DNA of 64,000 bases from Longispora albida DSM 44784 (GCF_000379825.1 NZ_KB903825.1:714680-778679), one strand, 5' to 3'. Counted from the first letter of the stretch, positions 16,917 through 24,809 are shown. Numbers and translations: made by a program. The notes: generated by a model from the letters alone, not told the origin.

Positions 16917-16937
16917 ATGGGTTACTTCTTCTCCTGA
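16917..16937 (+). CDS. Possible leader peptide MGYFFS upstream of ABC-F gene
   Basis: A six-codon ORF (ATG GGT TAC TTC TTC TCC TGA). Its ATG lies where the candidate promoter would start transcription, so it could be translated without a ribosome-binding site. It is followed by two GC-rich inverted repeats before the ABC-F start. Short leader ORFs that sense ribosome-stalling antibiotics are well known upstream of ABC-F and Erm resistance genes. Whether this one is translated is inferred. Confidence 0.45.
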   Translation: MGYFFS

Positions 16938-17166
16938 CAGCCCCGGCCCGGCCATTACGGCACCGGCCCCGGGCGTGACCATTCCGCCCCACCTCCTTTC
17001 TGAGCCGTTCATCGCTCACACATTCCGCTTTTCTTTTCTTCGTTTTCCCTGCTGCGTGCCTGCGCTGCCGCCGCCCGGCCTGACATGCGCGTTTCCACAC
17101 GTCAGGCCGGTGCGAGCGTGCGGCTTTCCTGCGGGACAGTGCGTTTGCCGGGGCCAGGAGGCTGTC
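16938..17166 (+). promoter_or_regulatory. Structured 5' leader (candidate attenuator) of ABC-F gene
   Basis: About 230 untranslated bases between the MGYFFS ORF and the ABC-F start. A first GC-rich inverted repeat lies around 16941-16975 (CCCCGGCCCGGCC against CCGGCCCCGGG). A second is a 10-bp stem CCGGCCTGAC / GTCAGGCCGG, at about 17076-17110. A pyrimidine-rich stretch (CTTTTCTTTTCTTCGTTTTCCC, near 17027-17049) separates the two. The arrangement of short ORF, alternative hairpins and a resistance-type gene fits a ribosome-mediated attenuator; this is not demonstrated. Confidence 0.45.
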
Positions 17167-18858
17167 TTGCTCACCGCGCAATCAGATTCACTCACTTCAA
17201 TCTTTTCTGGTACCAGTGCACAAAACTCCGCTGGTACCCAGCTCGTCATGTCCGGCGTGACGAAACGATTCACCGACCGGCTCGTCCTCGACCGCGTCAG
17301 CCTGAGCGTCAAGCCGGGCGAGCGCGCGGGCATCATCGGCGACAACGGCTCGGGGAAGTCCACCGTGCTGCGGCTCCTGGCCGGTGCCGAGCAGCCCGAC
17401 AACGGTTCCGTCGTGGTGCGCGCGCCGGGCGGCGTCGGGTACCTGGCCCAGACTCCCGGCCTGCCGCCCGAAGCCACGGTCGGTGACGCCATCGACCTGG
17501 CGCTCGGGGACCTTCACGTGCTGGAGCGCCAGCTCCGGGAGCTGGAGGCCGAGCTGGCGGCTGGCGGGGACGGTGCAGTACTGGCGGCGTACGCGGAGCT
17601 GACGGCCAGGTTCGAGGCCAGGGGCGGGTACGAGGCCGGCACTCGGGTCGACATCGCACTGCACGGGCTGGGCCAGGCCGGCCTGGACCGGGGGCGGGCG
17701 CTGGGCACCTTGTCCGGCGGCGAGCGGTCCCGGCTGGCCCTCGCGGCCACGCTCGCCTCGTCGCCGGAGGTACTCCTGCTCGACGAGCCGACCAACGACC
17801 TCGACGACGAGGCGGTGGCCTGGCTGGAGGACCGGCTGGTCCGGCACCGGGGCACCGTGGTCGTGGTCAGCCACGACCGGAAGTTCCTCGACCGGGTGAC
17901 GGACGTGATCGTGGAGGTCGACCAGGACACGCGATCGGTCCGCCGCTACGGGAACGGCTACGCCGGGTACCTGACGGCGAAGGCAGCCGAGCGGGCCCGG
18001 TGGGAGCAGGAGTACGCCGGCTGGCGGGCCGACATCGCCCGGCAGGAGGTACTGGCCGGGGCCAACGCCGTCCGGCTGGCCGCCATCCCGAGGAAGGCAC
18101 CGGCAGCGTTCAGCGGGGCCGGCGCGTTCCGGGCCCGGTCGCGGGCGCACGGGGCGATGAGCCGGATCCGGAGCGCCCGGGAACGGCTCCACCGCCTGCG
18201 GACCGAGCCCGTACCGGAGCCACCGGAGCCGTTGCGGTTCGAGGTGGAGTTGACGACAGGAGCGGAGGGTACGAGCGCTGTCGCCGAACTGAGCAATGTG
18301 GACGTTGGTGGTGGCCGGCTCAGGGTCGGGCACCTGGCGATCCGGCCCGGCGAGCGGGTGCTGGTCACGGGGCCGAACGGCGCCGGGAAGAGCACACTGC
18401 TCGACCTGCTGGCCGGCGTCGTGACCCCGGACTCGGGGACCGTACGGCGGGCGGCGCGCACCGGGTACCTGCGGCAGGAGACCGTCGCGGCCGGGCGGAT
18501 GAGCGCGCTGGAGGCGTTCGCCGCTGGGCGGGGCGGCCTGCCGGAGGAGTACACGGAAATGTTCGCGGGTCTGGGGCTTTTCCGCCCCGAGGACGTGTGC
18601 CGTCCGGTGGACGAGCTGTCGGCGGGGCAGCGGCGGCGGATCGACCTCGCCCGGCTGGTGACAGAGCCCGCTGGCCTCCTGCTGCTGGACGAGCCGACGA
18701 ACCACCTCGCCCCCGGTCTCGTGCACGAGCTGGAGGACGCGCTGGCTGGGTACGCGGGCGCGGTGGTGGTGGTCAGTCATGACCGGCAGCTGCGGGAGCG
18801 GTTCGCCGGGACCTGGCGGGTGCTGGAGGTGCGGGACGGGCTGGTGAGCGAAAAGTAA
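17167..18858 (+). CDS. ABC-F ATPase, antibiotic-resistance type
   Basis: 563 residues from a TTG at 17167. That start was chosen because a perfect AGGAGG (17156-17161) stands five bases upstream and because the first beta-strand (TQLVMSGVTKRF) would be cut if translation began at the later ATG. Two ATPase domains: Walker A GDNGSGKST and GPNGAGKST, signatures LSGGERSRLALAATL and LSAGQRRRIDLARL, Walker B VLLLDEPTNDLDD and LLLLDEPTNHLAP. The linker between them (about 255-360) is long, as in the actinomycete ribosome-protection proteins against macrolides, lincosamides and pleuromutilins. The leader described above supports drug-induced expression. The specific drug cannot be deduced. A MarR operator overlaps its stop codon. 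Confidence 0.87.
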   Translation: MLTAQSDSLTSIFSGTSAQNSAGTQLVMSGVTKRFTDRLVLDRVSLSVKPGERAGIIGDNGSGKSTVLRLLAGAEQPDNGSVVVRAPGGVGYLAQTPGLPPEATVGDAIDLALGDLHVLERQLRELEAELAAGGDGAVLAAYAELTARFEARGGYEAGTRVDIALHGLGQAGLDRGRALGTLSGGERSRLALAATLASSPEVLLLDEPTNDLDDEAVAWLEDRLVRHRGTVVVVSHDRKFLDRVTDVIVEVDQDTRSVRRYGNGYAGYLTAKAAERARWEQEYAGWRADIARQEVLAGANAVRLAAIPRKAPAAFSGAGAFRARSRAHGAMSRIRSARERLHRLRTEPVPEPPEPLRFEVELTTGAEGTSAVAELSNVDVGGGRLRVGHLAIRPGERVLVTGPNGAGKSTLLDLLAGVVTPDSGTVRRAARTGYLRQETVAAGRMSALEAFAAGRGGLPEEYTEMFAGLGLFRPEDVCRPVDELSAGQRRRIDLARLVTEPAGLLLLDEPTNHLAPGLVHELEDALAGYAGAVVVVSHDRQLRERFAGTWRVLEVRDGLVSEK

Positions 18859-18882
18859 CAGGGCTTATATAAGTGCTGTTAC
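18855..18882. promoter_or_regulatory. 28-bp palindromic operator for the MarR gene
   Basis: The site reads GTAACAG-GG-CTTATATAAG-TG-CTGTTAC: a palindrome broken only at one GG/TG step per arm. It includes the TAA stop of the ABC-F gene and a TATAAG that could be the -10 of the MarR-MFS promoter. The MarR ATG is nine bases beyond, with no ribosome-binding site, so the mRNA may be nearly leaderless. Location and symmetry make it the probable autoregulatory operator. Confidence 0.7.
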
Positions 18883-18891
18883 AGTTGCGCC

Positions 18892-19419
18892 ATGACGGAG
18901 GGCGCGAACAGCAGGGAAGAAGCTCTGGACAGCAGCCAGTGGCGGCCGCTGCGGCTGCTGATGGAGGCGATGGACGACGACATCGCCGGGCTCTACGAGG
19001 ACGCGGGCATCACCGGCCTGCGTCCTCGTTTCGCCGGTCCGCTGATCGCGCTCGCCCGGCACGAGGTCATGTCCGTCCAGGAACTCGCGACACGGGCCGA
19101 GGTCACGCACTCGGCGATGAGCCAGACCGTGGCCGCGATGCGGAAGTCGGAGCTGGTGGAGGACGCGGGTCCCGGAGACGGCTCCGGCGGGCGCGACGGG
19201 CGGACCCGGCAGGTCCGGCTCAGCCAGCGAGGGCACGAACTCGTGTCGTTCGTGGAGGCCGAATGGCTCGCGACCGAGGCCAGCCTGAGGGAGCTTGAGG
19301 CTGAGCTGCCGTATGGCGTGGGGCAGGTGGTCGCGGACGTGCGGGCCGCGTTCGCCGCACGTCCGTTCAAGGACCGGCTGAAGGCTAACCTGGAACGGGC
19401 GCTGCGGGGCGAGCTGTGA
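18892..19419 (+). CDS. MarR family transcriptional regulator
   Basis: 175 residues (MTEGANSREEALDSSQWRPL). The winged helix is visible around residues 55-125: LIALARHEVMSVQELATRAE, VTHSAMSQTVAAMRKSELVE and the wing GRDGRTRQVRLSQRG. N- and C-terminal helices (about 20-45 and 135-170) supply the dimer interface. It overlaps the downstream MFS gene by 4 nt (GTGA), so the two form an operon. A strong palindrome at the promoter indicates autorepression. The ligand is probably the compound exported by the MFS protein; this is inferred from gene order. Confidence 0.88.
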   Translation: MTEGANSREEALDSSQWRPLRLLMEAMDDDIAGLYEDAGITGLRPRFAGPLIALARHEVMSVQELATRAEVTHSAMSQTVAAMRKSELVEDAGPGDGSGGRDGRTRQVRLSQRGHELVSFVEAEWLATEASLRELEAELPYGVGQVVADVRAAFAARPFKDRLKANLERALRGEL

Positions 19420-20693
19420 GCCAGCGCCGGGTGCTGGTGGATGTCCGGCCGTTACGGGAGTTCGCGGCGTTCCGGCGGTTGTGGCTGGGCGGGGTCGCGT
19501 CGGGGTTCGGCAGTCAGCTCAGCGCGTTCGCTGTCACGTTCTACGTGTGGGAGCACACGCGCAGCCCGGCGATGCTCGGGCTGGCCGGGCTGTGCACCGC
19601 CGTGCCGCTGATCGCCTTCGCGTTGCTGGGAAGCGCGTTCGCCGACCACGTCGACCGGCGGCGGCTCGTCGTGGGGGCCACGTGGGGGCAGCTCGCAGTC
19701 AGCCTGCTGATGGCAGTCGTCGCGTTCCAGGAGCAGCCCAGGGTCTGGGCGATGCTGGCGCTGGCCGGGGCCGGATCGGCGTTGTCCGCCGTGAACGCGC
19801 CCGCCCGGCGCGCACTGGTGGCCGGGATGCTGCCCGCTGGGTACCTGCCTGCCGGGCTCGCCCTCAACCATGTGTCGTTCCAGTTCGCCCTGCTGCTCGG
19901 GCTGGTGGCGGCCGGGGCCGTGACGGCCGCTTGGGGTACGGGTGCCTGCTTCGCTGTGGATGTGGTGTCGTTCTTGGCGGCTTTGGCGGGGCTCCGGTCT
20001 TTGCCCAGGGCGGACGGCGGGGTCGCTGGATCGCGGCCTGGGGTTCGCGCGGCGGTGGAAGGGATCCGGTTCGTGGGTCGCACGCCAGCGGCACGGGGTG
20101 CCTTCCTCGCGGACCTGGCCGCGACGGTGCTCGCCATGCCCGTCGCGTTGTTCCCCGTCATCAACGAGGAACGGTTCGGCGGCTCGCCTCAGGTACTCGG
20201 GCTGCTGACTGCGGCGCTGGCGGCCGGCGGGGTACTCGCCTCCGTGTTCTCGGGTGCCGTGACGCGGATGTGGCCGCCCGGGCGGGTACTGCTGGCCTGC
20301 GTGGCGGTGTGGGGCGTGGCCCTCGCCGGGGTCGGGGTGAGCCATGAGCTGGCTGTCGTTCTCGGGCTGATCGCCGTGGCGGGGGCTGCCGATACGTGGG
20401 CTGTCGTCTCGCGCGGGGCCGTCGTGCAAGGGTCCACTCCGGACAGCCATCGCGGGCGGGTCGCCTCACTGGAGTTCGTGGTCGGCGCGGCCGGGCCGCA
20501 GGTGGGCGGTGTGAGGGCCGGGCTGCTCGCCGCCGGCACGTCGGCGGGGGCCGCGCTCGTGATCGGCGGGGTGGCGTGCGTGGCGGGAGCCGGGCTGATC
20601 GCGGTGCTGGTGCCGCAGCTGGGCCGGTACAGGGTGGAGCGTGCGGAATCCGCCGGCGACGTGCTCGCGGGTACGGGGAAGAAACTGCCGTAG
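19416..20693 (+). CDS. MFS efflux transporter
   Basis: 425 residues from a GTG overlapping the MarR stop. Twelve hydrophobic segments are seen, with the MFS loop-2/3 basic motif ADHVDRRRLVVGAT near residue 80. The general form (REFAAFRRLWLGGVASGFGS at the N terminus) is that of the EntS/MdtH-like efflux subfamily. Translational coupling to a MarR repressor and closeness to an ABC-F gene suggest export of an antibiotic or other toxic compound. Substrate unknown. Confidence 0.86.
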   Translation: MSQRRVLVDVRPLREFAAFRRLWLGGVASGFGSQLSAFAVTFYVWEHTRSPAMLGLAGLCTAVPLIAFALLGSAFADHVDRRRLVVGATWGQLAVSLLMAVVAFQEQPRVWAMLALAGAGSALSAVNAPARRALVAGMLPAGYLPAGLALNHVSFQFALLLGLVAAGAVTAAWGTGACFAVDVVSFLAALAGLRSLPRADGGVAGSRPGVRAAVEGIRFVGRTPAARGAFLADLAATVLAMPVALFPVINEERFGGSPQVLGLLTAALAAGGVLASVFSGAVTRMWPPGRVLLACVAVWGVALAGVGVSHELAVVLGLIAVAGAADTWAVVSRGAVVQGSTPDSHRGRVASLEFVVGAAGPQVGGVRAGLLAAGTSAGAALVIGGVACVAGAGLIAVLVPQLGRYRVERAESAGDVLAGTGKKLP

Positions 20694-20711
20694 GACCGCT
20701 AGGGTCGGAAC

Positions 20712-21299
20712 ATGGCGCTTCTCCCCCAGTCGCGGCTCTGGCAGCGGATCGACGTGGCCGGAGCCGAGCAGGTGTTCTTCGACGACCGGTCAGGCCTGCG
20801 GGCCGAGGGCACGATCGTCGCCGCCGAGCGGGTGCCGTGCACGTGCCGGTACGAGCTGGCGACCGATCCAGAATGGCGTACGACGTCGTTCCTGGTGCGG
20901 GCCGAGGGCGCCGGGTGGGCCAGGCAGGTCCGGCTCGAACGCGAACACGGCTCGTGGCGGGTCACGACCGAGCAGCGCGGCACGCTGGCCGCCGAGCTGC
21001 CCGGCATCGAGGAGCCGGGGCGGCTCGACGACGCGGTGGACGTGGACCTGTTCGCCTCGCCGCTCACCAACACCCTGCCGATCCGCCGCCTGGGGCTGGC
21101 CGAGCCGGGTACGCGACACGAGATCCTCGCGGCCTGGGTGATGCTGCCCTCGCTGCAGGTCATCCCGAGCAAACAGTCGTACACGGCGCTCGGCGGCGGC
21201 CGGGTGCGGTACGCGAGCGGGTCGTTCAGCGCGGAGCTGACGGTCGACGAGCAGGGCTTCGTCCGGCACTATCCGGGCCTGGCCGAAACCGGTTCCTAG
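20712..21299 (+). CDS. Putative glycolipid-binding domain protein (DUF1089/PA1994 type)
   Basis: 195 residues from the ATG at 20712. It matches the soluble beta-rich PA1994-like family: GLRAEGTIVAAERVPCTCRY near the N terminus, then LFASPLTNTLPIRRLGL, and a C-terminal VRYASGSFSAELTVDEQGF. The family is annotated as a putative glycolipid-binding fold; biochemical function is unproven. It follows the MFS gene by 18 nt and may be in the same transcript. Its stop TAG overlaps the stop of the convergent DUF2784 gene. Confidence 0.75.
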   Translation: MALLPQSRLWQRIDVAGAEQVFFDDRSGLRAEGTIVAAERVPCTCRYELATDPEWRTTSFLVRAEGAGWARQVRLEREHGSWRVTTEQRGTLAAELPGIEEPGRLDDAVDVDLFASPLTNTLPIRRLGLAEPGTRHEILAAWVMLPSLQVIPSKQSYTALGGGRVRYASGSFSAELTVDEQGFVRHYPGLAETGS

Positions 21300-21655
21300 G
21301 CACGGCCGCGGCCGCGGATGACGTAGCCGGCCCAGGAGGCCAGCACCACCACCGCCGCCACCAGCCGGACCTGCTGCGTGTGCTCGCCCGGGTAGATCAC
21401 GCCCTCGATGTAGTGGTCGATGAAGCCCGCCGACGGGAGCCCCGGCCTGCCCGCCCGCTCCCGCGCCCAGTTCTCGACCCAGGTCAGCGGGCAGTCGACC
21501 AGCCCGGTGACGATGAGGACGCCCCAGAGCACCATCGCGGCGTGCGGGACGATCGTCCACCGCCAGCGCCAGGCCAGGAAGCCGCCGGTCACCAGGTACA
21601 CGAGGAACGCGAAGTGCGTGACCATCGCGGCGTCGGCGAGCAGGCGGTATCCCAT
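21296..21655 (-). CDS. DUF2784 membrane protein
   Basis: 119 residues from the ATG at 21655. Three to four hydrophobic helices are seen, with the family pattern MVTHFAFLVYLVTGGFLAWR and CPLTWVENWARE. The function of DUF2784 is unknown. The gene is 8 nt downstream of the GNAT gene, in a likely three-gene operon (acVLRF1, GNAT, DUF2784). Its stop codon overlaps that of the gene on the other strand. Confidence 0.78.
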   Translation of the reverse strand: MGYRLLADAAMVTHFAFLVYLVTGGFLAWRWRWTIVPHAAMVLWGVLIVTGLVDCPLTWVENWARERAGRPGLPSAGFIDHYIEGVIYPGEHTQQVRLVAAVVVLASWAGYVIRGRGRA

Positions 21656-21663
21656 GACACGTC

Positions 21664-22197
21664 CTAGCGCTGTCGCCACTCGTCTTCGAGGATGGAGTAG
21701 AGCACTCGGTCACGCCATTCGCCGCGGATCAGGTACCGGTGCCGGATCAGCCCCTCCTCCCGCATCCCGATCTTGGTGAGGATGCGGCGGGAACCGGCGT
21801 TCTCCGGGTCGGCCTTCGCGAAGACCCGGTGCAGGCCCAGTTCCTCGAAGCCGAGCCGGAGCAGCAGGCCGGCGACCTCGGTGCCGTAACCCTGCCCCCA
21901 CGCCGACCGGCGAAGGTAGTAGCCGATCTCGCCCTGGCCGTGATCGCCACGTTCACGGTCGAGCGCCACCGCACCGATCATCACGCCGTCCGTCTCGATC
22001 GCCAGGTAGTAGCCCCGGCGGTCCGGCTCGGCTGCGGCGCGGGCGAACTTCTCCATCCACCCGGCGGCATGCTCGGCCGACTCGGTCCGCCACGGCAGGT
22101 ACTCGGTCACCTCCGGATCGCCGGCCACCTCGTGCCAGGCCTGGGCGTCGCTGAGCTCGTGCTCCCTGAGCAGTACGCGGTCGCCGGTCAGTCTCAT
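21664..22197 (-). CDS. GNAT N-acetyltransferase (RimJ/RimL type)
   Basis: 177 residues. The acetyl-CoA-binding segment is IGYYLRRSAWGQGYGTEVAG, followed by the conserved FEELGLHRVFAKADPENAGS, the hallmark of the RimJ/RimL branch that acetylates protein N termini or small amines. The N terminus (MRLTGDRVLLREHELSDAQA) is typical. Its start overlaps the stop of acVLRF1 by one base (TGATG), so translation is coupled. The acceptor substrate is not predictable. Confidence 0.86.
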   Translation of the reverse strand: MRLTGDRVLLREHELSDAQAWHEVAGDPEVTEYLPWRTESAEHAAGWMEKFARAAAEPDRRGYYLAIETDGVMIGAVALDRERGDHGQGEIGYYLRRSAWGQGYGTEVAGLLLRLGFEELGLHRVFAKADPENAGSRRILTKIGMREEGLIRHRYLIRGEWRDRVLYSILEDEWRQR

Positions 22198-22814
22198 CAG
22201 GATGGTCCTCTCAGGAGGATGCGGACCGCTCTGGCCTGCCCGATCGCGGCCTCCAGCACGGCCAGCCGGGGATCGGCGACGTCGAGGAACCGCTGGGCGC
22301 GCAGCCTCGCGACCGGGGCCAGCCGGGCATCGGTGAGGATCTCGTCCACCGCGCGCCGGTCGCCGCCGCAGACCAGGGTCTCGATCCCGGCCGGGAGCAG
22401 CAGCCTGGCAGCCACGTCGGCCGCCGCGTCCCAGATCTGCCTCGTCTGGTTGTCGCGCCGCCGGGCGAAACGCTGCTGCGACCAGCCACCCGCCGCCGTC
22501 CTGCTCTGCACGTACTTCGTGTCCACCTTGCTCGCGACCAGCTTGGTGCCAGCCGCGACCCCGACCGCGAACCCGCCCCGCCGGACGAGCAGCAGCCCGA
22601 TCCGCCGGTCGGCCTCGGCCGCCGCCGGCAGCGTGTCCACGGCCACCTCGCCGTCCAGCAGGTGGAACTCGGCCGTCTCGCCGTCACCGCCGGTCAGGGT
22701 CGCGCCGTGCGGCTGCGCGCCGCCGTGCCGTTCGGCGAAGCCGGTCAGCCAGCGGGCCAGCCGCTCCGGGGGTACCTCCACCCATCGCCCGCCGCCCGCC
22801 GCTGGTTTGCTCAT
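22197..22814 (-). CDS. acVLRF1 family peptidyl-tRNA hydrolase (Vms1/release-factor-like)
   Basis: 205 residues. The decisive segment is SRTAAGGWSQQRFARRRDNQ, the GGxSxxRxxRxR...Q signature of the VLRF1 domain. This domain is found in eukaryotic Vms1/ANKZF1, which cleaves nascent chains from tRNA on stalled 60S subunits. The rest is a small alpha/beta fold (FHLLDGEVAVDTLP, RRIGLLLVRRGGFAVGVAAG). Unlike the eukaryotic proteins, the actinobacterial version is a single short domain. It probably rescues obstructed ribosomes; direct evidence is lacking. It is first in an operon with GNAT and DUF2784 and divergent from the AlkD-like gene. Confidence 0.82.
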   Translation of the reverse strand: MSKPAAGGGRWVEVPPERLARWLTGFAERHGGAQPHGATLTGGDGETAEFHLLDGEVAVDTLPAAAEADRRIGLLLVRRGGFAVGVAAGTKLVASKVDTKYVQSRTAAGGWSQQRFARRRDNQTRQIWDAAADVAARLLLPAGIETLVCGGDRRAVDEILTDARLAPVARLRAQRFLDVADPRLAVLEAAIGQARAVRILLRGPS

Positions 22815-22825
22815 TCTTGAAGGCT

Positions 22826-23527
22826 ATGTCAGACCCCGGTGAGATGCTTCGCGGTATGACAGTCCCGGAGCTGCTCGCGAGCCTGACCGGCACGTTCCAG
22901 GCCGCCGCCGACCCGGAGCGCGCGGCGGGCATGGCTGCCTACATGCGCGATCAGTTCCCGTTCCTGGGCATCCCGACACCGGAGCGGCGCAAGCTCGGGC
23001 GTGCGGTGCAGGCCGTGCCGAGGAAGCCCCTGGAGGAGGAGGTCGCGGAGATCGCCCTGGCCTGCTGGGGCCTGCCCCACCGCGAATACCAGTACTTCGG
23101 TACCGACTACGTGTGCCGGCACATCGGGGCGTGCGGGCCGGATTTCCTCGGTACCGTCGAGCGGCTGCTCGTCACGAAGCCTTGGTGGGACACAGTGGAC
23201 GCCCTCGCCGCCCACGCCGTCGGCCCGCTGGTGGCGGACTCCCCCGGCCTGGTCGCGGTGATGGACGAGTGGGCTGCCGGGCCGGAGCTGTGGCTGGCCA
23301 GGACGGCGATCCTGCACCAGCTCACGTACAAGGGCCGGACGGACGCGGCGCGCCTCTTCGGCTACTGCACCGACCTGGCCGGGCATCCAGACTTCTTCAT
23401 CCGCAAGGCGATCGGCTGGTCGTTGCGTGAGTACGCGAAGACGGAGCCGGAGAGCGTGCGGTCCTATATGGAGGGGACACCTGGTCTGTCGCCGTTGTCG
23501 CGGCGCGAGGCCCTCAAGAACCTTTAG
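22826..23527 (+). CDS. DNA alkylation repair protein (AlkD-like HEAT repeats)
   Basis: 233 residues from the ATG at 22826; the ATG at 22856 (MTVPELLASLTGTFQAA) is about as likely, because only 11 nt would otherwise separate it from the divergent acVLRF1 start. Helical HEAT-like repeats run throughout. The family signatures FLGIPTPERRKLGRA, REYQYFGTDYV, WWDTVDALAAHAVGPLV (with the Asp that aligns with the AlkD active site) and WLARTAILHQL are present. AlkD-type enzymes excise N3- and N7-alkylpurines without base flipping. Its 3' end overlaps the convergent CGNR gene by 14 nt. Confidence 0.88.
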   Translation: MSDPGEMLRGMTVPELLASLTGTFQAAADPERAAGMAAYMRDQFPFLGIPTPERRKLGRAVQAVPRKPLEEEVAEIALACWGLPHREYQYFGTDYVCRHIGACGPDFLGTVERLLVTKPWWDTVDALAAHAVGPLVADSPGLVAVMDEWAAGPELWLARTAILHQLTYKGRTDAARLFGYCTDLAGHPDFFIRKAIGWSLREYAKTEPESVRSYMEGTPGLSPLSRREALKNL

Positions 23528-24020
23528 TTCGCTTGCGGTAGGCCGCGACGGTCGTCCGGCTCGCGCACGTGTTGCCACAGAACCGGCGGCTGTGGTTGCG
23601 CGACTGGTCGACGAAGAACTTCGGGCAGCCGTCGGCCTGGCAGCCCCCGATGATCACACCGGGGATCTGGCAGGCGATGTGGGCGAGGGCAGCAGCGCTG
23701 GACCGCGCGATCCACGAGACGCCGTCGATGCCGTTGTAGGCATGGTGCAGGTGGGCCGTGCCGGGGCCGTCGTGATCGCTGATGTGAAGCTGCGGCGGGT
23801 ACTTGGCGAGCAGCTCGTTCACCACATCCAGCGCCCCGCCCGTCACCACGGCCGTGATCGCCGGGCGCAGCTCGGCGAGGAGCGGGGCAAGGTCGGCCTC
23901 GGAGGGCCTGGTCACGCCGTGTTCGGCGAAGAGCTCGGCGCTCAGCTCGCTGGGCTCGTCGGCGTTCACCAGCTCGACGGCCAGCCGGGCCAGGTTACCG
24001 ATGTAGTCCTCGTAACGCAC
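23514..24020 (-). CDS. CGNR zinc-finger protein
   Basis: 168 residues from the GTG at 24020. The N-terminal about 115 residues match the ABATE (stress-response) domain of the family, and the C terminus is the CGNR zinc finger: GCQADGCPKFFVDQS followed by HSRRFCGNTCASRTT, with four Cys. Such proteins are thought to be transcriptional regulators. It is divergent from the 24045 gene with only 24 nt between the two starts. No target is known. Confidence 0.82.
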   Translation of the reverse strand: MRYEDYIGNLARLAVELVNADEPSELSAELFAEHGVTRPSEADLAPLLAELRPAITAVVTGGALDVVNELLAKYPPQLHISDHDGPGTAHLHHAYNGIDGVSWIARSSAAALAHIACQIPGVIIGGCQADGCPKFFVDQSRNHSRRFCGNTCASRTTVAAYRKRTKGS

Positions 24021-24044
24021 TTGACCACCTACACTCCACCTGTC

Positions 24045-24755
24045 ATGGTAGGCACCATGACGCTTGACGAAGCCTACATGGCCGACCCGGTTCTCGCTGC
24101 GGCCCGGCTGGTCCGGCGGGCAGGCCGCTGGGACGCGGCGCTCGCCATCCTCGGCGAGCTGGACACGCCGCTGGCCAGGGCCCTGCGCGCCGAGACCAGC
24201 ACCGAGCGGTACCTGTGGCAGCTCGGCGACCCCGCCCCGGCCCTGGAAGCCATCGCCGCTCTCGACGGCACCCCGCTGGCCACCCTGCTGACGACCGAAC
24301 TCGAATACTGGCGGCAGCTCTTCAAGCTGGACGGCGAGCCGTACTGCGGCGACCCGGTGAGTGCCTTCGGCTCCCTGCGCGGGGCTGCCGAGCTGGGCGG
24401 CTGGCCGGACTTCTGGCACGCGGTCAGCATCGAGAACCTGCACGGCGAGACCGAGGTCGCCGCCAAGGGGTACCAGGCGGCGCTGGAGTCCTCCGTGGCG
24501 TCCGGCGACATCCTGCTCGAGTCGCACGCCGTCCGGCACATCGGCGCCCAGGCCCTCGACGCCGGGGACCGCGAGGAGGGGCTGGCCCTGCTCCGCCTCT
24601 CGTACCACCAGCGGGCCGCCATCGGCACCCGCCCGCACACAGCAGCCGCGGCTGCCACCCTCGCCGGGGAGCTCGGCGACACCCGGGAAGCGGCCGACCT
24701 GCGCGGCCTGGTCACGCGCACGGCGGAAGACCTCGGGCTGACCTGGCTCCGGTAA
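24045..24755 (+). CDS. Hypothetical helical-repeat protein
   Basis: 236 residues from the ATG at 24045; an ATG four codons further (MTLDEAYMADPVLAAARLVR) is equally possible. The sequence is almost entirely helical and Ala/Leu-rich, with TPR-like pairs (DAALAILGELDTPLARALRA, then EGLALLRLSYHQRAAIG). It has no signal peptide or membrane segment. It may act as a scaffold. It is paired head-to-head with the CGNR regulator, and a perfect hairpin follows its stop. Confidence 0.68.
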   Translation: MVGTMTLDEAYMADPVLAAARLVRRAGRWDAALAILGELDTPLARALRAETSTERYLWQLGDPAPALEAIAALDGTPLATLLTTELEYWRQLFKLDGEPYCGDPVSAFGSLRGAAELGGWPDFWHAVSIENLHGETEVAAKGYQAALESSVASGDILLESHAVRHIGAQALDAGDREEGLALLRLSYHQRAAIGTRPHTAAAAATLAGELGDTREAADLRGLVTRTAEDLGLTWLR

Positions 24756-24757
24756 CG

Positions 24758-24798
24758 CGGAACGGGCCGCTGCCCGGTGAGGACAGCGGCCCGTTCCG
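24758..24798. terminator. Bidirectional terminator hairpin
   Basis: A perfect 15-bp stem (CGGAACGGGCCGCTG / CAGCGGCCCGTTCCG) with an 11-nt loop, starting 2 nt after the stop of the helical-repeat gene and 87 nt beyond the stop of the convergent surface-protein gene. Confidence 0.78.
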
Positions 24799-24809
24799 TG
24801 TTCGCCGTT

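Noticed and set aside
16975..17166. In-frame extension of the ABC-F protein to an upstream start
   Set aside because: The extension translates to a non-conserved Phe/Pro/Cys-rich stretch, includes a hairpin and has no ribosome-binding site; the TTG at 17167 has a perfect one.
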